From positions 57,144,756-57,208,755 of the forward strand of contig CM060731.1 in assembly GCA_030704615.1 (NCBI GenBank): DNA of 64,000 nt, written 5' to 3'. Positions within the stretch are counted from its first letter, which is position 1, and the number at the start of each line of letters is the position of its first letter. Position numbers and translations under genes: made by a program. The DNA is from Takakia lepidozioides (taxonomy: Eukaryota > Streptophyta > Takakiopsida > Takakiales > Takakiaceae). Below the pieces are notes generated by a model. That model was not told where the DNA came from. It saw only the letters and a list, made by a program, of their open reading frames with translations, and searched no databases. Below are positions 11,050-22,811 of this stretch, piece after piece.

Positions 11050-14000
11050 TCAATGATTTCTGGAATCCCGGCAGATGAGTTTGTGCAGCTCGTTTACACT
11101 CAACACTGGGGCATGAATAAAGTCATCAATAGTCATGTTCATCCTCAACCTCTTCAGGTAAATGTAATACAGATGCTTGCACGGATAATACTTTGACCCC
11201 TTCTTTGCTTCCATCAACGAGAAGTCCGTACAATTGCAAGTCGGCTCCACTCCAATCGTAATTGTGTATACGTCGTCGCGTACAGCTGAGCCGGCCGTTG
11301 CCATCCGATAAACACGCCCAAGGCCGGGTGGGGGTATGTCCACGGAGCTCTGAATAGTGCAAGCCATCCCAAGAGCATTGGCAATGCGAGTCTCATTCAA
11401 CTTGTTGGGAGGGTGTCGTCTCTTCACTCTTCCAAATTGCATTGTGGGATGTGCAGAATTGTCCAATCCGTCTCTACTGGACCGAGCAGTCTGCAATGGC
11501 TGGGTCTGAGGAACTGGAAACGATTGGGCCGGGACGTCTGTGCGTTGCACCATTCGAAATCCTGCTACACAAAGAGCATCCGCCTCATTCTGAGAGAGGT
11601 TGCAACCCGGTGCAACAGGCCAGACGCCCGGAGGCTCCGACATTCCCTGAATCCCGTACTTGGGCTTGCCAAATACACAGGTCATTATGTCGTGCCTACA
11701 GAACCAAAACGTCTGTGTTGTGGCGTGAGAGAATGTGGGAGTCAAAAATCTGCCGCTGAAACAAGGTGCAGGTACAACACCGTGTGGGTTCCTCCGAATC
11801 ATCTCACCACAGCGTGCTCTCGTATCCACCTGGATGGTGCAGCACTTCCCTCAAAATGCCGGTAATGTCCTTGCAATTCTCCACTGTGACTCCGACACTC
11901 TTGTCTCCACAATGGGTATGTTGTACTGCGTTACTACAGATGGTTCGTTCTGTTCCTCGGGCACGTGCCCTGTGCTCAAAGGAGATGACGATCTTGAACG
12001 TGCAGGACTTGCGGTGCTCGACGAGTCCTCCTCGGGCAACATCACGGGACCACGAGGGAGCGTGCGAATATTCTTGTTAGCTCGCCATGAATCATTTTCT
12101 CCGCCAGGTGCCTCGTCAAGTCTTTGTCTCACTGGACGGGTGTGAACATCTCCTTCCAAGTGTTGGCCTCTTCGAAGCAATGGCGTGTCCCGAAGGCCCT
12201 CTCGCAAGGCCGCCGCCCACTTGCGAGGATTCTTTAATCTGGAGGCAGTCCGCATCAGCATTTCTTGCCTGTCCGGCCCCAAGCCCCACTATTTCCCTTT
12301 CAAGAACTCGTTGTACCTGCATTGCTGCATAATTGACCTCACAATGTCCTCCATTGTGGCAGTGAGGATGTCCACCAGATGCGCCGCAGAGGAGGCACGC
12401 CAGGAAGAATGCTTGTCTTCGGCCATGTTTGTTGTCGGCATGTCGGTGTCGGAGTCCAGGCACATTTCCTGCACATGCACATGTTGAGGTTACAAGCAAG
12501 TTACAAATAATGAGTAGCATAATATTCAACGGGACGCGAATTCGTCCAACTCACCTCCCACATATAGTCGCCAAACTGGAGGAAACGATAATGCCACCAT
12601 GCTAGCCAACTGACCATTGCTCCCTCGTCTGATTTCTTTACAGCACCTGACGTTGTCCACCAAGCCCGTATACATGCAAACTGTGTCTCTACATCATCCA
12701 AGGTGGGAGCACGCTTCCACGCAAGACACATGGAACGGTGCTCCTCTCTGAAATCTGGCACCACGAGCCGGGATGTGTATTGCGACAAGCTCTGCAAAAA
12801 ATGGAACCCACAAGATCTCTCCTTGCCTTCCATCGGAACATTGGGGTCTTCCCCGTATACCCTTCGGATGGCAGCCCAATTTGCTTGTGCGTTGTCCGCC
12901 ATGAAACCACGGAAATTGGGAGGGGGCAATCCCGCCCTGGCCATCTGTTCGTTTATTCCCTGCCAAAGAAGCGTCTCCGATTGTGTGCTCTCTCTTTTCA
13001 TCTCACAAATAGCAATTGTCATTAGTATCCTGCAGTGGGTGTCGTAGACATGTGCAGCCATTGTCACCCACTGGTGATTTGTAATTCGCTTGATATGGTC
13101 GAACATGACCCAACTGTTTGACGAGTCCCCACTCGTCATCCGGTCGACCAGTTCGACGCCGCTGCATGCCCACACGTGGACATTTTGAATACAAAACAAC
13201 GATCTGCCTCAGTCCCTTGTCCATGAAACCTATTTCCATGAATGTAGTCATATCCACATCGTCGCTTCACCTCCAGAACGGAGTGCATATTCGAGCCACG
13301 CCCAATTTTCTGTTTGCAGGAGACAATGTGGTTTCGGACATTCGGTGAACAAACGTGGGACACTGACTCCAGCAATGCCTCCATTTCCTTCTCATCGAGA
13401 GGAACTCTGTCGGAGCCGTCTTCCGACATAATTCTGGCCAATGTCATCTTATGGACGGTTTGCAGTTGTATCTGTTTGGGTTTGGCACTAGGTCTCAACT
13501 TAACCTCCTCCTGAACGAGCTGCTCTGCCTCGTGGGCAGCCTCCCGCGAGTTCCCCCTCGCCAATTTGTGACAATGGGAACCAACGTGTATGCAAGCTCG
13601 TGTGAGGTCAGGGAAACGGTGCAACACATAGAACTGCTTGGCATTACAAACAGACATGCAATGTGGTGGTTCTTTGCAATGCGCACACTTAAATGTGGAG
13701 TTTGGAACCTTCTCCTGAGCTCGAAATGGTTGATGAGCTGTGCCTGTCCAATCCGTCTCGTTCCTGTGACCTCTGGATTTAAAGTGGAAGCAAGTTGGGG
13801 AGAAACACCGCAATGCGCCCGCACAAACAACGTAGCGCACCCGCACACCATGGAGCATCTTCATGCTGGTGGTTTTGATGACGCACCAAGGATGACCGTC
13901 ATGTTTTCTATCTATATCTGTCAACATTCCGGACGCCCTCGAATAGTCCGTTCGAGGAGGGAACTCAAAGAACATATTACCGTCAAAGTCTGTGGGAAGG

Positions 14001-14557
14001 CATGTAACGGATTTAATTGCGAACTTGCTGTAGTCCGGCCCAACCAGCTCCGAGCGGTGTCCCTCCATGTGAAGCCCTCGCAAAATTTCAAGAATGGATC
14101 GAACTGCTGTGTTCGTGCTGGGAATATGACCCCCTCGTCCGCTGATGTACATTGAGGACTTGCTTGATCTCCAGGATGATCTCGGAACTTCCATGACCTC
14201 GTCGGAGTCGGACAGGTTGTGAACAACCCGGTTCTCGCTCGTCTTCATTGATGGGTTCGGCTCTAGATTTACTTCGTTGCGGACTTCTCTCTTTGAGGTA
14301 CCCACTCTCTGATTCGCGGACTGTTTCGTGGAAGGTGCCAGGATAGAAGGCGCATTTGGCTGGCAAATGAAGTCCCCAACAGCCCTGTATATGACGCTGT
14401 CCGATGGTGGAACTCGCCATTCCCTGCCGTCGCCGAAATCATCATGGAGCACAACAATACTTTCGACTACAACTCCATTTGAATCCTTCATTTCCTCCTC
14501 CAAAAATACCAACCCCGGTTTCAGGTGGTATTGAACGCAGAGATATTTCTCCATCAC
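11050..14557 (-). pseudogene. MULE transposase with GCM/WRKY-like N-terminal finger and SWIM C-terminus
   Basis: Three blocks lie in order on minus. Block 13136-14557 (473 aa) has an acidic Ser-rich linker, then a Cys/His array (C-A-G...C-F-S-P-T-C-F-H...C-A-H-C...C-M-S-V-C) like the WRKY-GCM1 fingers of plant MULEs. Block 12501-13199 carries the catalytic-core region (WVTMAAHVYD, E-S-T-Q-S-E-T, GFMADNAQANWAAIR, G-F-H-F). Block 11050-11829 ends with V-E-P-T-C-N-C-T-D-F...YPCKHLYYIYL, a complete C-x-C-xn-C-x-H SWIM finger. The first two blocks overlap in different frames near 13136-13199, and the middle (11850-12500) is frame-broken, so this is a pseudogene or has several introns I cannot place. 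The product would be a nuclear transposase. It is related to the 5-6.9 kb and 30.1-30.8 kb copies. Confidence 0.8.
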
Positions 14558-14599
14558 CCGACAGATCTACCCTCTGCACGGAAATGTAGCTCTATGCTC

Positions 14600-15331
14600 A
14601 TGAGGAGGGCAGTACACTATAGCGCTTGGGTTATCTGCCACGGGAGATGTGCACACAAGACTGCCAGGACGGCGTTCGGACAAGTGCCCTGGGAGAAGGG
14701 GGGATGCAACAAGGGGAAGGAATGCAGGGCCGATTTTTGCCAGCGACGAAGCCTATTCACGAATCCAGGGAGCCCACTCTCCTGAAAATCCACTGTCAAA
14801 GAGTTAATGAACCTTGTCTGCAGAATGCGGCCCCTGGCCTTTGCGCAATAACTGCCAACGGTATGCAGTCAAAAGGTATATGACCTGTGCAGATGCGCTG
14901 CGCAAACCAATCATTACGGCGTCTGACAAGAAGCGGGCAGCTCTGGAAAATGCTGCTTCTGCATGTGATTCTTAGGGATTGCTTGGGTTTGTTTTCATTG
15001 TTGTTCCATGCCACTCCATACTTGGTTTTGTTTTGTTTTTGTTGTTCCACGATTGTTGCGATGGTGGTTGCGATGCTCGTTGCGATGGTGGTTTTCATTG
15101 CGATGTTGGTTGTCACGATTGTTGGGGATGACAGAGTGACGACGAGCCCGATACGCTGGTGGTATCATCGATAGCTCCAACTGCTCGAGCAGTCACTCCA
15201 AAAGCCGCTACTCATCGCATGTTTGGATCACCCAACTTGGGGCGGGAGGGCAAACTAAATCCTTTTGTTGGTGGACGGGAGGACCTGCAGCTTATGACAG
15301 AATAGGCATTCGGGAGGTTGGTGCAGGCGGC
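14600..15331. other. Intergenic DNA with GTTGCGATGGTG simple repeats
   Basis: No gene is supported. A degenerate GTTGCGATG repeat lies at about 15052-15115. Confidence 0.4.
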
Positions 15332-16070
15332 ATGGCAGGTGAAGGGCGTCGGATGAGGACAGCAGATCCGGCAATGGAGGAAGTTGATGCACATGCAGTA
15401 GGGCCCGCCCACGCAAAGAAGAAGAAGAAAGCCAATCACATGCAATCCCCGGCGAGAGAGCCGTCACGGGCTGCAGAGGGGGGAGTGAGCAAGGTGCGCG
15501 AGGGTGTCAGTTCGCCTCAATCAAAGGTGGTCATCCTGGAGGCCTCCCCTGCTGCTACCCCTAGTAAGAAAAAGAAGGCCCGTGAGAGGGCAAAAGAACA
15601 GGCGAGACAGAAGGCTAGCCAGGAGGCAAGAGAAAATGCCACTGAAGAGGCCAGGGGTGTCGAAATGACAGATGCCCATGTAAGCAAGGGATGCACAGAG
15701 ACGGTGGATCCCTCCAAGACACCACAAACAGGCAGTAACACTTTGCAACCCTGGATCGGATTGGGCTTCTTGTACTTGCCCATGGGCAATGAAAGGCAAT
15801 TTGTGCAAACACCAAGTGAAAGTGCTGAAGTTGCTTCATCCCGACTTGCAGGATGGACTCATACTGCGTGCATGTGGCATGGCGCTCGGAACCATACATG
15901 AAGGATTGCATAATCTGATGTTGGATACAACGACTGTCGCGATGGACAGACCTGTGGAGGATTGTGACTTTGCACCCCTCGAGGAACCCGCGTTGGGCGG
16001 GACCCTAGTAGACAACATACTCACACAACAAAACAATGTTATGCCATCATATTCCATGCAGAGAAATTAA
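15332..16070 (+). pseudogene. Lysine-rich low-complexity reading frame, frameshifted, unidentified
   Basis: A 189-codon frame from 15332 is rich in Lys/Ala/Glu (K-K-K-K-K blocks and A-R-E-R-A-K-E-Q-A-R repeats), suggesting a disordered or helical nuclear segment. Near 15790 the plausible coding frame shifts, and a second frame (LKLLHPDLQDGLILRACGM... to 16070) continues with globular-looking sequence. I do not recognise the family. It sits inside the foreign block between the MULE transposase and the Ulp1-like pseudogene, on the opposite strand, and could be a captured host fragment. Confidence 0.3.
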
Positions 16071-16776
16071 AGGTCCACAATCTGCTTGAGAGTGCATACA
16101 TGTTTGCATCATTAACAGCCTGGAAGTGCATTCCATCAGAGCTCAGAGCGCCCCACCGTCCAGTTGCGGAAGACTGGGCATTTTGCTCAACAGACCGCGG
16201 AAATGGCCAAACAGACTACTAAGCAGACTACACAAGTACAGAATAACACTGCCAAGTCTGTTGATGGTTTTCGGCTAACAAACTGGGTGGTCCAGCAGAC
16301 ATACAGTATGGATTGACTGTGTGGTCTTCTGCACTGTCCATCGGACTGCTCCCACGGAGCGTACTTGCCCAGACACGGAGCCCAACTGCACACATATAAA
16401 CTATGCATCAAAGTGCCACACACTCTGCCGAGCAGACTGATGAGCGGCCAGCACACTGCGCGACAAACTTCTCAGCATGCAACAAACTAGCCGGCAGACT
16501 GCTCAGCTGCCAGCAGACTGCGCGGCAGACTGGTCAAACAGACGGAGACTGCTGTAGTCTGCTAACAATAGTTAATAGTAAAACCAAGTAGTTTGCCCCA
16601 AGTGAGGACGTGGGGTGGTTGTCTACTGGACTGTATTGTTCAGCCATTGCACGACTTCTTTTGACAAACTTACATAGGTGGGAACAATATGAGTGCATGT
16701 AGGCCTTCATCTCAGAAAATATTACATACATTCAGAATGTGAATTGAAACAACATTGAATGTATATATTTATTTCC
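16071..16776. repeat. CAGACT-rich degenerate repeat DNA
   Basis: This stretch is dominated by scattered CAGACTG/CAGTCTG words without a fixed period. No gene is seen. The same words pervade the introns and coding repeats of the neighbouring pseudogene. Confidence 0.45.
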
Positions 16777-19660
16777 TCAATGGAGCAATTTTTCTGCATC
16801 GTCCAAACCACGACGGATATACTTTACACACTGCAATCGTTGCAGTATCGGAAACCTGAAATTAAACCACCTTGGTGTGAAGGCTTGTCCTCTCTCTTTG
16901 GTTTTCTGCCTATCACCTTTCAACCAGTTGTAATACCCTTCAATGAAAGACGTCACGTAAAACCCACACTCCCAACTGAAAGGTTGTTGGGGCACTTCGG
17001 GAGAGTTGAACTGAAATGCCATTACTTCATCCCATTATGGAGTCCAAACGACATATCCAAAGCACCCTGCATGCACCTTCCGAATTCAAGCAAGGAGTTG
17101 TACGCAAGTATGCATTTCCCTCCGAGAGTTTAAGTGGGTATAGGCGCCTTTCCTTAGGTCGATGATAATGACGCTCCAGTGGCACCTTCAATGTAAAAAT
17201 GAACATGCCCAACAATTTCATTAGTCCCAAACCCAACAGACTCTGCAGACCAACAAACAAACATGCTCGGCTGTCCAAATGGCCAACTGTCGAACACACA
17301 CAACACTCCAACAGATGCAACGGACTAGCAGTCCAGCAGACCAATAGTCCAAGAGTGCAGGAGTCGAACAGACCATGACGTCCAACTCACACGACAGTCG
17401 AACAGACCATGAGGTCGAACACACACAGAAGACCCAACATTCAGCAGACAGCAAAATGTGCAACAAGTCCGTCGGGTCTTACCCTTGTAAGACCGGCACC
17501 AATATATGAGTGCAGTCTTTAATGTCTTTGCCAAGTCGCGTAAGAGTCAAGGCACCATCAAGGTTTGCCACCAAAGTTTTTGCGTGGGGCTGTGTCGAAA
17601 GTCTAGAAAACAGACCACGTCGACGTTGGCAAAAGAGCGACAGTGCCATACGTCCTCGAGTCTAGGGTGTTCTCGAAAATACGACACCAGACATCCAAAA
17701 GTCTGTCCGAGCACTCCGACTCAACCACGTTTAGTGCTTTCATGTCTTCCGGCGCAATGCCACATCGGAACCGCGAGTCTCCTTCAAAAAAATACACCAT
17801 GCTATTCCCAGCAGCTACATGTATGGACATCAATTGCCGGAAACGACTTTCAATCCTGCACATACAGTCAGACCCCACCAACATCACTCATTCCACAATG
17901 TCCAAAAACATCAGTCTGTTGCACAGTCTTAGCAGACCAATGAGGGGAACTGAATTACCAGAAAGTCCAGAAACCAAAGTCAAGGGAGACTCTTAGCAGA
18001 CTGACCAACAGACCCGACAATCGGACAGTGGACATTCGGACATTCGGACAGTGGACTGCATTGTCACAACAAACTGAACAACAGATTTGACAATCGACAA
18101 AGTCGACAAACACAACTGTGGGGCACAGACACAGCAGACTGAGTACAAGCCTTACAAGACTGCAGACAAGAAGCCAGTAGACTGCCCGAAAATACATACC
18201 TACAAAGGCAACTTTAAAAGAACACGACCGAACAGCAGACACATACGACTTACTTCTTCGACGCCAGTAACTCTGCCACCTCCTTGTCCATGTCCAAACA
18301 CAATCGGCGGTCCTTGTTTATAAACACATCTGACTTGCCTTTCCTAGCTGGTCTCTTTTGAACATGACCCTCTCCAGTCTCCTTGACCGCCTCAATGACC
18401 AGACGTTTTTGGGCTTTTCCTCTTTCTGCTCGGACGGAGGCGCTCTCTACCGCAATGCCTAGGATGACTTGCCCAGACTACTGCAATATTGCAGCTCTGC
18501 TGCGCAGCAGAAGAGTGTCAGTCGGTTTGTTGACACTTGCCGGTCCAGTCCTCGCAGCCTCACGAATGGCATGCGTTGAACTAACACGAGAATCGGGCGG
18601 TGTGCGCAGACCGCCTGTCTTTGTTGTTGACCCAACATTGGTAGGAGCAAGAGCAGACGGAGACGACAAAGGCAAAGTCTGCTTGCGGACGTCCTCAACT
18701 GTCACCTCATTGAAACTCTCTTGGGTGGGCTGTATAGCAGTCTACTGGACATACTTTGAAGAAGTCTCCTTGGAAAACTCAAGTGCAGTCATCTGTTCTG
18801 TCTGCTGGAGAGGGTCTGCTGCAGTCTGCTGGGAATTATTTGCTGCAGTCTGTTGGGGTGTGTCTGTTAAAGTCAACCGGACAGACTCATGCGCAGTCCG
18901 GTGGGCAGGGTCTGCTTCTGCAGACTCCTGGGCAAACTCATGCGCAGTCGGGTAGGATGGGTCTGTTGCTGCAATCATCTAGGCAGACTCATGCGCAGTC
19001 TGGTGGGCAGGGTCTGCTGCTGCAGTCACCTGGGCAGACTCATTCGCAGACTGGTGGGCAGGGTCTGCTGCTGCAGTCACCTGGGCAGACTCATGTGCAG
19101 TCGGGTGGGCAGAGTCTGCTGCAGTCTTCTGGGCTGACTCTCTAAGCAGGGCAATCACCTCGGCGGAGTCTCGTGTTGTCTGTTGACCAGAGTCTTGTGA
19201 ACTCGTCTGAGCAGACTTGTGTGTAGTTTCTTGGGCAGAGTAATGTGGAGTCTGGTGGAAGGGATTCTGAGACGCAAGAGCAGACTTATGGGTAGTCTTG
19301 TGGATACTCTGTTGGGCATGGGAGTCATCTGCAGTCTCCGGGGGAATGTCATTGGCAGACTCCGGAACAATGCCATCTGCACCCACGGCAGTCTCCTGCC
19401 TAGTCTGCTGGACAACTCCTCGTGCAGTCTGCTGGACAGTCTCCTGCCCTTTATTCCGGTTAGTCTCCTAGCCATTGTACTCTACAGTGTCCAGGGTAGT
19501 CTTCTCTCTGGTCGTCTGTGCACTCATATTGGCAGTTTTGTCAGTCTTCTCCTTGTCCTGCTCTGCCATACGGTGGTTCTGGTCTTAGGCGCACCAGCAG
19601 ACTATCAATTTCACCATCAAGTAAGTTTTGAGGGTCTACTGACAAAACAGACTCGGGGTT
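16777..19660 (-). pseudogene. Ulp1-like (C48) cysteine peptidase, multi-exon, frameshifted
   Basis: Pieces on minus, in order, are as follows. A Thr/Ser/Gln/Ala-rich repeat region (19660-18740). A Lys/Arg-rich exon whose end, M-D-K-E-V-A-E-L-L-A-S-K-K, is followed by a GTAAGT donor at about 18255. An exon near 17850-17640 with PEDMKALNVVE...DRLLDVWCRIFENTL. A frame-shifted continuation to about 17480 ending T-H-I-L-V-P-V-L, followed by a GTAAGA donor. A segment near 17190 with HWSVIIIDL. Finally VPQQPFSWECGFYVTSFIE near 16965. The H-W, D and Q...C motifs are the catalytic set of SUMO/ubiquitin-like proteases. A one-base shift near 17610 interrupts the frame, so the gene is probably dead. Ulp1-like genes carried by plant MULEs (Kaonashi type) are known, and this one lies just upstream of a MULE transposase on the same strand. 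Confidence 0.65.
18890..19140. repeat. 57-bp minisatellite
   Basis: About four to five copies of a roughly 57-bp unit (GGTCTGCTGCTGCAGTCACC core) lie in tandem. On minus it encodes a 19-residue repeat around T-A-H-E-S-A-Q-V-T-A-A-A-D-P-A-H-Q. It is open in both directions for most units, but the minus frame agrees with the flanking Ulp1-like pseudogene. Confidence 0.7.
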
Positions 19661-19813
19661 GAAAGCGGTGGGAAGGGTGCAATCAGAGACATGTAGGGCC
19701 GGGTTGGCTTGAATTCCCTCATCGAATTCTGCTGTAAGGTCTATGATGCAGTTTACTGGTCTACAGGTCGGTTACCTTGTCGCCAATTGCGGTTCTCCTT
19801 TGGCCGAACGCAC

Positions 19814-21172
19814 CTAAATAGAGGCCCCCACGTCACTTGTCGGGAGTCCCAGTTTTTGTGCTGTTGCCGGTGTCATGAAGGAGTGCGACGCTCCTGTGTC
19901 CACCAACAACGACACATTAGTTCCGGATATTATCCCATCCACGAACAATAACTGACTCCCTTTACGTAAGGCGCCAGTTTCCTGATACAACTCACAAGAA
20001 AATTTGCCTACCTTGCAAGTCCTGGCGACCACCGCTTCCACCAAGCGACTGATGGTATCTTCCGACAGCTCTGTGGTCGCCCGAGTCATGATCAAATGTC
20101 GGGGCTTTGTGCACTTCTTGGCCATGTGCTTGGGCTCCCCGCAATTGAAACACACTCTATCAAAGGTCGACTTATGTCCGCCATAAGCCGCTCCACCCGC
20201 TTTTCCTTTCGAAGCACCGGGTGCCGCCTTGACTTGTGATGGCCCTCCCTTCGATTTCCACGTGTCATTGTCGCCGCGTGGCCTATTCCACTTCTTTTCT
20301 GGTCGGAAGGAGTCACCTTCCCACCGGGTCTTCTTGTGGTTCAGCTCTGTACGGCCTTGTCTTTCACCCTTAGGGACATCCGAGAAACATTCAACCCTCT
20401 CAATTGCCTCGTTCAAAGTCTTAGGTGGCTTCTCCTCCAACTTCCGCCTGGCCCATGGGGCCAGTCCCGCCACAAAGTTGAAGACCATTTTTGGTTCTGC
20501 CATGTCCGCGACTTCGAGCAACAGCACATTGAAAGCCTGGACATATCCCCGAATATCATCTGTTTGCTTCAAATTCCTCATCTTGTCCCGGGCGAGCCAG
20601 GACGCGTGGAGGGGCACAAACTGCCTCTTCATCAATTCCTTGAACCCACTCCAGTTCAAGGTTTCCGGGCTTGGACCTCGGTCGTGAAGGCGTTTCTGCC
20701 ACCATTGTTGAGCATAGCCCCTCAAATAGGTGGGAGCCACTTCCACCCGATCCTCGTCACTCAACTTGGCCGCTCGGAAGTACTGCTCTAGCTCCAAGAG
20801 CCAGGTGTTGAGTGCCTTCCGATTTCGGACGCCCTCGAAGGTGCCGGGTTCCTTCGGCTTCACCTTAAACTTTGCCTTAGTGGAAGTGGTATTAGCCGCC
20901 TTCAACACGTCTTTCAACGTCCCGCCAAATTGCGCCAACAACCCTTCCCAAAAGGCTGCCGGCATGGGAGGCATCTGTTGGTTGGTCGGAGCTCTCAAGG
21001 ATTCCTCAGGCTCCGACTCCTCAGATTCCTCCCGCTCTTGAGCGGCCTCGTTTTCGGAAACATGCATCGCTTCCTCAAACGGCCGCCTCGGTGACACGTC
21101 GCCCCCATCGGGCTCACCAGGATCATCAACTTTTGGGCCGTTCCGCTTTCGCTTTGGCTTGCCCGACCCCAT
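19814..21172 (-). pseudogene. Ty3/gypsy gag-protease remnant
   Basis: The likely gag start is the ATG at 21172-21170 (M-G-S-G-K-P-K-R-K-R). The frame then shows an acidic linker, the retrotransposon gag core (YLRGYAQQWW...), a CCHC knuckle (CFNCGEPKHMAKKC), and the protease active site LLVDTGASHSF. It stops at 19814 after V-G-A-S-I. The sister copy at 29 kb reads Glu-Val-Arg there, so a GAG codon became TAG. Homology ends near 19775, within the protease, where foreign DNA begins. Confidence 0.85.
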
Positions 21173-21213
21173 GATGAGGCCAATCCCAAGGACGATCGCG
21201 TACTGAACTCTAA

Positions 21214-21225
21214 GCTCTGATACCA
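21214..21225 (-). promoter_or_regulatory. Primer binding site, tRNA-iMet type
   Basis: On minus the sequence TGGTATCAGAGC lies two bases after the LTR end. This is the usual plant LTR-retrotransposon primer site complementary to the 3' end of initiator tRNA-Met. Confidence 0.9.
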
Positions 21226-21227
21226 AG

Positions 21228-21956
21228 TGTCGCACACCTCACTTCGGTAAGCTCCCCCCTCAAGTCATAGTTACTCGCTTGATGCGCGCGCCTAACTCCC
21301 AACCTAGCCGCCGGGCCAACTTGGAGCTTCGGCTACTCACCGGGACATAACGGTCCCCCCTTGATCCCCCAAAGAACCCTCCAACGATTTAGAACCAGCG
21401 GAATTCCCTTTGGTAGTTGGTAGTCCGGAACAGCTCCCCACTCTTTGGTCGCTTTCCGGCTCGCTCGCTTACTCACTAGTTTTTGGTCACCAACGGGCTT
21501 GCACCGTTCTCGGGGTTACTACTCCCTATATATACTTCTGTAGTTGTCTGCGGGGGTTTCACAAACAACCATGCCATTTTATGGCGAACCACCACGAACA
21601 CCCTCGACTCCCGGTGATGAGTCGGGGTGAGTCTTGGCCCACCCACCACGTCCGCCCCTATGGACCGTGATGAGTCCCAAGACTCCCCACGACTCCCACC
21701 ACGAGGTCTCCGCCCCATGGTGAGTCCTATGCCACCCCCACTAAGTCCCGTTAAGCTACCACCACCCCTTGTGGAGCCACCCCCACCGCAACCCGGTGTG
21801 CGGGGCTCCACCTAGTGAGCGCCTCCGCCTCCTTGAGTGCCTTGGGCACTCAAGGGTGCTTCAGCCCCCCCATACCTATCGCTACCACTGCCCCCACCAC
21901 AGGGGCAGCCCCTCTTGTGTCCCGACCCCCTGCCCTCAAGGCAAAGGGCCGCGACA
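21228..21956 (-). repeat. LTR (5' side) of Ty3/gypsy element
   Basis: This 729-bp sequence with TGTCGC...GCGACA ends is the partner of 6880-7605. It contains a TATATATA box on minus (about 21524-21534) and directly adjoins the PBS. Confidence 0.88.
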
Positions 21957-22811
21957 TCCCGTATGACTTTTGAGCTTAGCCCTGTCTTTGTTCGTTCATT
22001 GGCGAGAGTCATCGATGACTCGTTCACAGCCCAGCTGCCCCCAAGATTGAAGCCACCCAAGCAGCCCAGTCACATACTAAACAATATTTCGTATTGCTGC
22101 AAAGTCCACAAGCTATCACACGCACGACCACACGCACCACAATATCACTACCATTAAAAAACTCGGCACTGTGGGGCCCCTCCCACCATGCCCCCACGCC
22201 AGAACATGAAACCCACCGAGCCAGGATACTTGCAACTACCACCTCCAAGGCGCGAATAGGTAATGTCGAAGGAACATATGAAAGAGTAATCAAGTATAAG
22301 GCTCCAAAAAATTCTTGCACCATCCCCTCTCCCCAATTACCAAGATGTACTCAGCGAAGAGGCAACACTTGCATACATCTATGAAATAACACCCCCTACA
22401 AAATTCATCAAAATCCTAACCCAATAGGTTGTTCACCCAAAAGAAGGAAAGTAAGGGACACCCCTCAACCTGTAGACACCAAATGCAGGAAAACCACGCT
22501 ACTTAATGCACTGTTTGAAACAGACTTAATTAGAACAAGCCAAAGAAGCTGCAGGGTTATAACCCAAACAATCAGCATAGTATATCAGAGCTAAAAATCA
22601 ATCACCACAAAACCAAAAATGTGGAGTGGTTGAAGGGGAGGGGGCAGGCCAGAATTGCCATAAACAGCTCTACACTCATCAACACCCAATGATCTAGACC
22701 CTTCCCAATCACAAACCAATAATAAATACGTAGGCATAGATAATCTGTACTCCACTAAAAATCAAGTCATGGGGAGCACTCCATTCGGCCCCATGAACAT
22801 TAGCATACAAG
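21957..22811. other. Intergenic DNA, nothing recognised
   Basis: This is AT-richer flanking DNA outside the LTR. No open frame with recognisable similarity and no clear repeat was found. Confidence 0.4.

Larger units (their letters stand above)
6880..21956 (-). mobile_element. Dead Ty3/gypsy chromovirus with large internal replacement
   Basis: Minus-strand order is LTR (21956-21228), PBS, gag-protease (21172-19814), about 9.5 kb of foreign DNA, RNase H-integrase-chromodomain (10222-8394), untranslated region, LTR (7605-6880). Protease ends abruptly near 19775 and RNase H begins near 10222. The RT domain normally lying between them is absent, so the foreign block replaced sequence rather than simply splitting it. 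Flanks do not form a target duplication. The element is inactive by deletion, stop codons and an integrase deletion. Confidence 0.75.

Noticed and set aside
17027-17534. Cys-rich minus-strand frames (V-C-W-T..., V-C-S-T...) as a secreted peptide gene
   Set aside because: They arise from CAGACA/CAGACT simple repeats and lie in what looks like an intron of the Ulp1-like pseudogene.
18756-19145. Plus-strand frame of the minisatellite (Q-S-G-G-Q-G-L-L-L-Q repeats) as a gene
   Set aside because: It is the antisense reading of a repeat whose minus frame fits the flanking Ulp1-like exons; the plus frame has no flanking coding support.
6880-21956. Treating the whole LTR-to-LTR span as one intact retrotransposon with nested insertion
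   Set aside because: The flanks lack a target duplication, RT is missing on both sides of the foreign block, and the MULE gene cut at 6880 does not resume at 21957.
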